DNA of 36,048 bases from the NCBI GenBank assembly GCA_039196715.1, contig JBCCUP010000046.1, positions 1 through 36,048 of the forward strand, written 5' to 3'. The stretch comes from Pseudomonadota bacterium. Lineage in GTDB: Bacteria; Pseudomonadota; Gammaproteobacteria; CALCKW01. This document shows, piece by piece, positions 16,041-23,208 of the stretch (position 1 is its first letter; every line of letters begins with the position of its first letter). The notes beneath the pieces were generated by a model. The model saw only the letters and a list, made by a program, of their open reading frames with translations, was not told where the DNA came from and made no database searches. A program made the translations under genes and the position numbers.

Positions 16041-17486
16041 ATGCCCGCGCTCTGGCTCTGCCTCAGCACGCCGACCCTGTTGCTCGACACCCTCGCCAGT
16101 GACGCGGGCGACCAGCCCGCCCGCGCGCTGGTCGAACACCACGGCCCGCGCCGCTGGGTGCACAGCGCCAACCGCGAGGCCCGCGAGGTCGGCGTGCGCA
16201 CCGGGCAAGCGGTCAGCACCGCGCTGGCACGCGTGCCACACCTGCAATTGATCGCCCACGACGCCGAGCGCGAGCGACAACAGCTCGAGGGCCTCGCGCT
16301 CTGGGCCTGGCAATTCTCCTCGCAACTGTCCCTGCTGCCGCCCACGGCGCTGCTGCTCGAGGTCGGCGGCAGCCTGAAACTGTTTGGCGACCTCGACCGC
16401 CTGCTCGCGGCCGTCTCGTCCGGGCTCGAGGCCCTCGGCTACCGGCACCGCTGCGGCCTCGCACCCACGCCGTTGGCGGCCCGCCTTGCGGTCCGGTGCG
16501 ACCTGCCGCCGGTGCTCGACGCGGCCGCGCTCGACACCGTGCTGTCGGCCCTGCCGGTGCAGCAACTCGACCTGCCGACCGCCACCCTGCGGGCCCTGCA
16601 GCAATGCGGGATCCGCCAGACCGGTGCCCTGCTGGCCCTGCCGCGCGACGCCCTTGCGCGGCGTTTCGACCCGGCGTGCTGCGACTACCTCGACCGGCTG
16701 CGCGGCCAGGCTGCCGACCCGCGCCCGCGCTTTTCCCCACCCCGACGATTCGACCAGCGGCTCGACCTGCTGCAGGAAATCGACAACACCGCGGCCCTGG
16801 GCTTCCCGCTCAAACGGCTCGTCGACACCCTCGGTGCCCAGCTCACCGGGCGCGATTGCGGTGTCAGCAGTGTGCGCTTGACGCTTGGCCACCCGCGCGA
16901 GCCGGACAGCGAGTTGCACGTGCGCCTGCTCGAGGCCAGTGGCAACGCCACCCACCTGCTGCACGTCGCGCGCACCCAACTCGAACAGCTGCAACTGCCC
17001 GAGCCCGTGCGTGCCCTCCGGCTGCGCTGCGACCGTTTCGAGGCGGTCGCACGCGGGGGGGACGACCTGTTCCACCACCCCGGGCGCAGCGCGGTCGAAC
17101 GGCGCAGCGCGATCGAACACCTGCGCGCCCGCCTCGGCGAGGACGCCGTGTACCAGGTTGAGACGGTCGACGACAACCGACCCGAGTGCGCCTGGCGTGC
17201 GCACCTCGACAACCCGGCGTCCGCGGGCGCCGAGCCCGTGCGCTGGCCACCGCGCCCGCTGTGGCTGATAGACCCGCCCGAACCGGCACCGGCCGGTCTG
17301 ACCCTCGAGTCCGGCCCCGAACGGCTCGAGAGCGGTTGGTGGGGCGGCCAGTGTCAGGACGGGCGCCCGGCGCCGGACATGCGCCGCGACTATTACATCG
17401 CACACGACAGCACCGGCTTGCGCTATTGGGTCTTCCAACGCCGCGACGCACCGCGCGACTGGTACGTCCACGGCCGCTTCGGCTGA
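16041..17486 (+). CDS. imuB: ImuB, Y-family polymerase-like SOS mutagenesis hub
   Basis: Inactive Y-family polymerase homologue that in known systems recruits ImuA and the DnaE2 polymerase to the sliding clamp. The N-terminus (PALWLCLSTPTLLLDTL) lacks the metal-binding aspartate of active DinB enzymes. The palm carries LLLEVGGSLKLFGD; helix-hairpin-helix-like segments (QQLDLPTATLRALQQCGIRQ) and a little-finger region follow. The usual clamp motif position (expected Q-x-DLF) reads G339-G-D-D-L-F344, with the glutamine missing; a run of seven G bases lies here. The C-terminal part (RDYYIAHDSTGLRYWVFQRR ... WYVHGRFG) matches the family tail. Its 481 residues are normal. ATG 16041 is one base after the imuA stop, so the two are surely co-translated. 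Confidence 0.92.
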   Translation: MPALWLCLSTPTLLLDTLASDAGDQPARALVEHHGPRRWVHSANREAREVGVRTGQAVSTALARVPHLQLIAHDAERERQQLEGLALWAWQFSSQLSLLPPTALLLEVGGSLKLFGDLDRLLAAVSSGLEALGYRHRCGLAPTPLAARLAVRCDLPPVLDAAALDTVLSALPVQQLDLPTATLRALQQCGIRQTGALLALPRDALARRFDPACCDYLDRLRGQAADPRPRFSPPRRFDQRLDLLQEIDNTAALGFPLKRLVDTLGAQLTGRDCGVSSVRLTLGHPREPDSELHVRLLEASGNATHLLHVARTQLEQLQLPEPVRALRLRCDRFEAVARGGDDLFHHPGRSAVERRSAIEHLRARLGEDAVYQVETVDDNRPECAWRAHLDNPASAGAEPVRWPPRPLWLIDPPEPAPAGLTLESGPERLESGWWGGQCQDGRPAPDMRRDYYIAHDSTGLRYWVFQRRDAPRDWYVHGRFG

Positions 17487-17727
17487 CACCTTCACCCCCG
17501 CCGGACGCGTCGCAACACCCGACCCCGGGCCGCAACCCGGGTACGCCCGACGCACCTCCGACCCCCGGTTCCACGGCCCGACCCGGGGCCGCGCCGCAGT
17601 CGCTGGGGCAGCGTGCCGCCACTGTCCTGCGGCGGCGTCAAAAAAAGCGCACCGCGGCCTGCAGCTCTGATCCCATTGACTATCATTGGGGCGCTGACAA
17701 CGTTCTCATAAGAGTCATCAGACCCGC

Positions 17728-18135
17728 ATGGCCGACCCGCAGACCCACACGACCGTCCTGTACGGCTCGCCGGATGCGCTGTTTTGCGAATGCCTGACAG
17801 CCCTGTTCAAGGCGTTGCCCTACAACGCCCACCGCCCGATCCGCAGCGACGCGCTGCTGCGCGAACTGGACCATGTGACGCCCGACATCGTGCTGCTCGA
17901 CGACAGCTACGGGGAAGAACAGGTTGCCCAACTCAGCCACGCGCTGAAGCGGCGCGCACCGGAGGTGCCGGTTGCCGTGATGACCGCGAACTGGCTCGCG
18001 AGCGAGGGCGCCCGGCTGAACGCGGCCGGCGTCGACCACATCCTGCGCAAGCCCTTCGGCGTTGACCGCCTCATCGAGCTCATCGATTCACTGCCCGTCC
18101 ACCAGAGGGAAGACACATGTTCAGCGGACGCCTGA
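17728..18135 (+). CDS. Single-domain receiver-like protein with altered acidic pocket
   Basis: A 135-residue CheY-like protein with no output domain. Strand 1 reads TVLYGSPDALF, so the usual Asp-Asp metal-binding pair is replaced by Ser-Pro with one Asp after it. The phospho-acceptor aspartate appears kept in DIVLLDDS, the switch threonine in VAVMTAN and the lysine in ILRKPF. It may bind phosphate or metal poorly and act as a docking partner. ATG 17728 follows a weak AAGAG. It overlaps the next gene by 19 bases, so the pair is made together. A 241-base gap without an SOS box or clear terminator separates it from imuB. Confidence 0.75.
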   Translation: MADPQTHTTVLYGSPDALFCECLTALFKALPYNAHRPIRSDALLRELDHVTPDIVLLDDSYGEEQVAQLSHALKRRAPEVPVAVMTANWLASEGARLNAAGVDHILRKPFGVDRLIELIDSLPVHQREDTCSADA

Positions 18136-20192
18136 TTCAACTCACCGCCGGTGCCTGCCTCTCAATTGCGTTGGTCACCGCGGTGCCCGCGTTCCTGCTC
18201 TGGCTCGACTTCAGCACCTTCGAGAAGGAGCAGATTCAAGCCCTGCTCGAGCCGCGGCAGAACTTGATCACGGTGCTGCTGGCCTGCGCTGCGCTGCTGC
18301 CGGTCATCTTCTTCGGCGCCTACTTCAGCAAACACCTGCGCACCATGCGCAAGCTGAACCTGCAACTGCGCGAAGCGGTCGAGGGCCACACCAACGAACT
18401 CGATTTCGATGAGGAAGCGCCGCCCGAGACCCGCGAGCTGGTCAACACGGCGAGCGAAATGCTGATCCGTTCGCAGCAACGGCAAGACGAACTCAACAGC
18501 AACCTCGCCAGTGCCACCAGCGTGAGCACCCGCGACCGCACCCGTTTCACCACGATGATCGGTGAGCTGGCGCAAGGTGTGATGGTGTGTGACGTCCACG
18601 GCAAGTTGCTGCTGTTCAACTCGCGCGCCCGCGACCTGCTCGGCGAGGAGTCCAACCAGGTCGAACTCGGCGGGTCGATCTTCCAGCTGTTCGATCAGGA
18701 ACTGATCAAGCACGGCCTCTCGATCCTGCGCCACCGACTGAATGCCGGCGAGCTGCACGCGCGCGCGGTGCTGAACGCAAGTTCGCACGAGGGCACGCTG
18801 GTGCGCGTGCAGATGGCGCCGGTGGTCGAGGGTGCCGAACACGCACCGAGCCCCGCCGAGGCAATCACCGGGTTCATCCTCACACTCGACGACGTCACGC
18901 TGCAGCATTCGATCAGCACGCGCCGCGACCTGTTGTTGCAAAGCCTGACCCGCGAGACGCGCAACATGCTGACGCGCCTGCGCACCGGCCTCGACAGCCT
19001 CTCCCGCACGGTCGAGTCCCGCCAGCACAGCGGCCTGGTGAAGGCGCTGGGCCGCGACGTGCGACGCCATTGCGAACACCTCGAGCGCCTGAGCTTCCAG
19101 CAATCCGACCTGCTCGAGCAAACCTGGCCGCTCGAGCCCATTCTCGCGAGCGACCTGCTGACCGCGATCAACCAGCGCCTTGGGCGCGAGCACAACACCG
19201 AGTTGCCGCTCAGTGCCGTGTTGCCGGCCGAGACCTGGGTGCGGGCCGACGGCTTCGCCATGGTGCAGGGCTTCTCGGCCGTGGTGCAAACCCTGGCACG
19301 CGACTACGACAGCCACGTCACCAGCCTTTCGGCGCGCGCCGACAAAGGCCTGTTGATGGTCTCCTTGCACTGGGGCGATGGCACCCTGCGACAGGAGGAT
19401 TTCCGCGCGCTGGCCATGGCGAGTGCCCGCCGCGGCAACGAGGCGAGCAGCGCCAGCCTGCTCGAGTTGCTGCAACGCCACAGCGGCCGCGCGTGGCTCG
19501 AGGAGAGCCGGACCGGCCAGAACCTGCGTGTGGCGCTGCCGCTCTGCGAGCCGCCGGTGCTCGGTTCCAACCGCGGCGCCCAGGGCGCGTACGACTTCGG
19601 TGACCGCATCGAGGCCGGCAGCATCCGGACCCCGGAACCCCCGCTCGCCACGCAAGTGTGCACCGCGGTGGGCCTGCTCGCCCTGCCCTCGCCGAGCGGC
19701 GAGAAGACCGACGGCCAGATGTCACTCGCGGCCGTGCGTCTCGTCGACGGCAGCATCCAGTCGACCGCGCGCACCGAGTTCGAAACCCAGTGGCTCAACT
19801 CCCCGGACGATGAAGCGGGCGGCCCCGACCCGCTCGCTCTGGCGCGCTTCAGCGAAGGTACGGTGGTCGCCTTGCACGACGCCGAACGCACCCTGAGCAA
19901 GCTCGGCCACGTCCAGCGCGAGGTGCTCGAATCGGCCAACATCGCCGACACCGCCAGCATGGCCCGCCTCGCGATGCCGATGGCCGACGGCTTCAGCCTC
20001 TACCTGATCGCCGAGCAGCTCGGTATCGAGCCCCGGCTCGACAGCGCGGAATCGATCGCCCGCACCACCGGCAAGGTGTACCTGCGCCTCGCGAAAGCCC
20101 TGGAGAAGCGCGGCATCCGCAGCTACGGGCAACTCGCCCACGCCACCCGCGCGATCGAAGAGCAGAGCAACGCCTCCAACCCCTACCTCTGA
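18117..20192 (+). CDS. Membrane PAS protein with degenerate kinase and degenerate DnaQ-type exonuclease domains
   Basis: A 691-residue inner-membrane protein. Two membrane helices (about 11-32 and 47-72) precede a linker, a PAS domain (about 142-265, ELAQGVMVCDVHGKLLLFN), and a kinase-like region (about 275-490) where LLQSLTRETRNMLTRLRTGL replaces the histidine box; no N or G ATP motifs are seen. The end (about 510-685) aligns by eye with the DEDDh exonuclease of a known family of TM-PAS-exonuclease proteins: TVVALHDAERTL stands where LVAHNAAFDM is usual, and FSLYLIAEQLGI where HSLEAIAERLGV is usual. All five catalytic residues appear substituted (DTETTG is AVGLLA; the FD aspartate is Thr; H and D of HTALGD are Asp and Ile). 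It is likely a signalling scaffold working with the overlapping receiver protein. Confidence 0.75.
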   Translation: MFSGRLIQLTAGACLSIALVTAVPAFLLWLDFSTFEKEQIQALLEPRQNLITVLLACAALLPVIFFGAYFSKHLRTMRKLNLQLREAVEGHTNELDFDEEAPPETRELVNTASEMLIRSQQRQDELNSNLASATSVSTRDRTRFTTMIGELAQGVMVCDVHGKLLLFNSRARDLLGEESNQVELGGSIFQLFDQELIKHGLSILRHRLNAGELHARAVLNASSHEGTLVRVQMAPVVEGAEHAPSPAEAITGFILTLDDVTLQHSISTRRDLLLQSLTRETRNMLTRLRTGLDSLSRTVESRQHSGLVKALGRDVRRHCEHLERLSFQQSDLLEQTWPLEPILASDLLTAINQRLGREHNTELPLSAVLPAETWVRADGFAMVQGFSAVVQTLARDYDSHVTSLSARADKGLLMVSLHWGDGTLRQEDFRALAMASARRGNEASSASLLELLQRHSGRAWLEESRTGQNLRVALPLCEPPVLGSNRGAQGAYDFGDRIEAGSIRTPEPPLATQVCTAVGLLALPSPSGEKTDGQMSLAAVRLVDGSIQSTARTEFETQWLNSPDDEAGGPDPLALARFSEGTVVALHDAERTLSKLGHVQREVLESANIADTASMARLAMPMADGFSLYLIAEQLGIEPRLDSAESIARTTGKVYLRLAKALEKRGIRSYGQLAHATRAIEEQSNASNPYL

Positions 20193-20193
20193 C

Positions 20194-22998
20194 TCAGTCG
20201 GGGCGACGTGACAGGTCCGGCGGCACACGGCGTGCCGCCCGGTCGGCACGCGGCCCCATGATCAGCGCCACCCGCCCCGCGTCATTGAAATAACGTCGGC
20301 TGAAGTCGGCCAGCGCCGACGCGTCGATGCGACCCAGCGTGTCCGATACCCTCGACACCGCCGCATACGGCAAGCCGTGCTCGCGCAACAGGGCAAACTC
20401 GTGCATGACGCCGAGGTTGCTGCTTAGCCGCTCGTCACGGTCCGCCAACCACCTCGCCCGCAAGCGCGACCACGGCGCCGGGTTGACGGGTGCCGATTGC
20501 AAGGCTGATACCGTCTGATCGAGTGCCCTCAGCACCCGGTCGACGTCGACCGGGTCCGCCTGGGTGCGCACCACCACACTCGCGCCGCCGCGCGCGTAGG
20601 CGCGACGCAACAGTTGCACCGAGAGTTGGTAGACGAGCCCGTCTTGCTCGCGCAGCCGGTACCACAGCTGACGTTCGAGTGCCGTGCGCAACGCGATCAG
20701 GTGCGCCGCGTCGGTGTCGACGCCGTTGTCCTTATTCTGCAGAAAGTGCACGCTGATGTCGGCGAGCTCCGCCCCGGTCGACACCCGGATCAGGCGGTTG
20801 GCCGGTTTCGGTTCGAGCCGCACGGCACCGTCGGTGCGTCGCAACACCAGGCCGCCGAGGTGCTGTCTGGCAAGGTGTCGCAGCAACGGCGCCGGCACAG
20901 CGCCGACGACGATGACATCGGTCTCGACCGCGTTGGCGAAGAACACCGTGTGGGCCGCCCGCAGCACGTCCCGGGTCGGTACCGCGTGCGTGTCGAGTGG
21001 CGGCACCGCGTAGAGCGAGGCGTTGAGCAGGTCGCGCAGGCGGCGGGTGTTGTCCGAGCGCACGCTCGACCAGCGGTGTTGCAAGCGGCCCGATTGCACC
21101 GCACCGGCGTCAGCCGGCACCGCGCCGACGCGGAACCAGTCACCGATCACGGCAAAGGCCGCATCCAGCCCCGCGCCCGGAAGTTCGAGCACCATGCCCT
21201 GCCGGGTCGGCTCCACGAACACCGACGCGCGCACACCCGCTGCGTGCGCGCGCCGCAGCGGTCCGTCGCCCGTGTCCGTGTCGCGCTGCATCAACTCGAA
21301 CAGGTCGGGCAAGGCGCGCGCCGAGGACGCGAGTGACGGGCCCGCGTGCAGCAGACTGTTGCGGTTGATGACCATGACTGAAACCGGGTCATCCGGGTGC
21401 ACCGACGGCACGTGGTGGACCTGCACGCCGCTCGCGAGGTGCAGGACGCGTGCACCGTTGACCGACACCGCCTCGTCGACCAGCCGCGCCACCGGCCGCT
21501 CCCTTGGCGGCGAACGGTCACGGCCGGACGGGGTCGACGAGCGTGGCGACGCCACGGCACCGACCCGCGTCGGTTCGGCTGCCGCGATGCGGTCCAGCGC
21601 GGCGCGGAGCACCGGAACCGCGGGCAGCGTGGCTGTCTCGCTGCCGGTCTCGAAGGCCGCGACCCACGACGCGTTAGCCAGGGTGGCCCGAATCAGCGCG
21701 CGACCGTCAGCCGGTCCGAGGCGAGCCAGCTGTGTCAGCACCGCCTCGCCGAGCCCGCCGACCGCGGACGCCGGCAGGCCGGACAGACGGTACCGCACCG
21801 TGGTGTCGGCGAGGTGTGCCGAGGACGAGGGCGCGGCGTACCAGTGTGCACCGCGCAGCGCAGCGTGCAGGGCATCCGCGAGCACGGCCCAGCGCGGCCC
21901 ATCCAGCGCGGCGAGCTCACGTGCGAGTGCGGTCTCGAGTGCGTCGAGGCACCCTGGCAAACGGCCAGGCCCCACGTTGGCCACGAAGAACGCACCGGTT
22001 CCCCCGTGCGCGAGCGGTAACCATTCGCGCAACACGGGCCCACACCGCCGCTGCACCGTCGCCGTCTGATGCCACCAATGCACCAGGCTCTCCACCGCAA
22101 TCACCTCGGCTGCGGACGCGACACCCGTGCCGCGGTTCAGCAGACCGAGCACCAACTGCGGTTCGTCCAGCGCCGGGTTGCGCTGGATCAGCACGGCCGG
22201 CGGCGCACCGGTCGCGTCGTGGTGAAGCGAGACCGGGTTTGGCCGGGCGGCGCCCCCCGACGCGAGGCCGTCGAAGGCGTCGGTCGCCAAGCGCAGCACC
22301 TGTTCGCCGTCGACGTCGCCGGCCACCACCAGCGCCGCGCGTGACGCGCGGTAGTGCGTGGCCCAGAACCGCCGCAGCGCAGTGGGGTCGGCCGGGTCGA
22401 GCGTGGGGTGCACGCGGTCCGGTGAGGGGGCGGTGCCGCCGTCGAGCAGGGCCGACCACGCGGCGTCGGCCTTGCGCTGTCGGTGCGAGGCAGCCGAGAG
22501 CAGTTCCGCCTGCACCACCCGGGATTCGCGCGCGACCGCGTCAGGTGCGGCATGCAGGTCCGACAGCCAGGCGGCCATGAGCGCGAGCGTGTCCCGGAGC
22601 ACGTCGGGGCGGTTGCGCGGCACACTCGCGGTGTACACGGTGTGGTGGGCTGCGGTGTAGGCGTTGAAATCGCGACCGTGCCGCAGGAGGGGCTGGTCGT
22701 AGAGCGCGTCGATGTCGGCGCGCGAGAACCGGCCCGCACCGAGGAACGCGAGGTGTTCTACGAGATGCGCCCAACCGCGCTGACCGCGTTGCTCGTCGGC
22801 GGCGCCGACGTCCACCACCAGGCGCAGTGCGATGCGGTCGCCGACGCGCCGCGCCGGCGCGCTCTGCACCACGATGTCGAAGCCGTTGGCAAGGGTGCGC
22901 TCGAACGTGGCCGCGGCGCGCACCGGCGCGGCGACCGCCATGGCGAGCACCAGGCAGAGCAGACCGAGGCACGCGCTGCTGTCGCGACGGGAGACCAT
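20194..22998 (-). CDS. Secreted M16-family zinc peptidase
   Basis: A pitrilysin-type peptidase of 934 residues with a signal peptide (hydrophobic GLLCLVLAMAVAA, cleavage near VRA-AA, residue 28-30). The inverted zinc motif H78-L-V-E81-H82 is intact, and the distal glutamate is E158 (RESRVVQAE) or E165. The fold is a four-domain M16: a second half (about 490-934) contains SDNTRRLRDLLNASLYAVPP and the family's WYRLREQDGLVYQLSVQL. The role is probably breakdown of small or misfolded peptides in the periplasm. Its stop lies one base from the stop of the converging sensor gene, leaving no room for a terminator. The start at 22998 has no obvious Shine-Dalgarno, but the signal peptide begins there. 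Confidence 0.88.
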   Translation of the reverse strand: MVSRRDSSACLGLLCLVLAMAVAAPVRAAATFERTLANGFDIVVQSAPARRVGDRIALRLVVDVGAADEQRGQRGWAHLVEHLAFLGAGRFSRADIDALYDQPLLRHGRDFNAYTAAHHTVYTASVPRNRPDVLRDTLALMAAWLSDLHAAPDAVARESRVVQAELLSAASHRQRKADAAWSALLDGGTAPSPDRVHPTLDPADPTALRRFWATHYRASRAALVVAGDVDGEQVLRLATDAFDGLASGGAARPNPVSLHHDATGAPPAVLIQRNPALDEPQLVLGLLNRGTGVASAAEVIAVESLVHWWHQTATVQRRCGPVLREWLPLAHGGTGAFFVANVGPGRLPGCLDALETALARELAALDGPRWAVLADALHAALRGAHWYAAPSSSAHLADTTVRYRLSGLPASAVGGLGEAVLTQLARLGPADGRALIRATLANASWVAAFETGSETATLPAVPVLRAALDRIAAAEPTRVGAVASPRSSTPSGRDRSPPRERPVARLVDEAVSVNGARVLHLASGVQVHHVPSVHPDDPVSVMVINRNSLLHAGPSLASSARALPDLFELMQRDTDTGDGPLRRAHAAGVRASVFVEPTRQGMVLELPGAGLDAAFAVIGDWFRVGAVPADAGAVQSGRLQHRWSSVRSDNTRRLRDLLNASLYAVPPLDTHAVPTRDVLRAAHTVFFANAVETDVIVVGAVPAPLLRHLARQHLGGLVLRRTDGAVRLEPKPANRLIRVSTGAELADISVHFLQNKDNGVDTDAAHLIALRTALERQLWYRLREQDGLVYQLSVQLLRRAYARGGASVVVRTQADPVDVDRVLRALDQTVSALQSAPVNPAPWSRLRARWLADRDERLSSNLGVMHEFALLREHGLPYAAVSRVSDTLGRIDASALADFSRRYFNDAGRVALIMGPRADRAARRVPPDLSRRPD

Positions 22999-23186
22999 GC
23001 CACAGGGTCGCGCGGGACGCCTCCGGAAAGCGCGCGGTGGTTCACACTTTCAGCGCGAATTGCCGCGTCAGGCTGCCGGGCCCCGTGGCACTGCGTCGCC
23101 CGTGTTACAGCGGCAAGCGCCCGCACCAGCGCGCACCCGCCGCTGTGGACCGGCAGCCGTGTGGCGAGTGGACTCAGTCAGCTGAA

Positions 23187-23206
23187 TACTGTATAGATAA
23201 ACAGTA
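23187..23206 (+). promoter_or_regulatory. SOS (LexA) box overlapping the dnaE2 promoter and start region
   Basis: TA-CTGT-ATAGATAA-ACAG-TA is a perfect LexA box with CTGT-N8-ACAG geometry. It ends two bases before the dnaE2 ATG. Its centre contains a possible -10 (TATAGA, 23192-23197), with TGGACT 17 bases upstream as a 4-of-6 match to a -35. If that promoter is used, transcription would begin at about 23204, giving an almost leaderless message. Confidence 0.9.
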
Positions 23207-23208
23207 TC

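Noticed and set aside
15789-17555. 588-codon minus-strand frame across imuA-imuB
   Set aside because: Antisense shadow with Gly/Arg/Ala-rich low-complexity sequence; imuA and imuB are well supported.
17620-17650. GC-rich stem followed by seven A after imuB, as a terminator
   Set aside because: On the plus strand the run is A, not T; on the minus strand the T run precedes the stem. It does not fit an intrinsic terminator for either strand.
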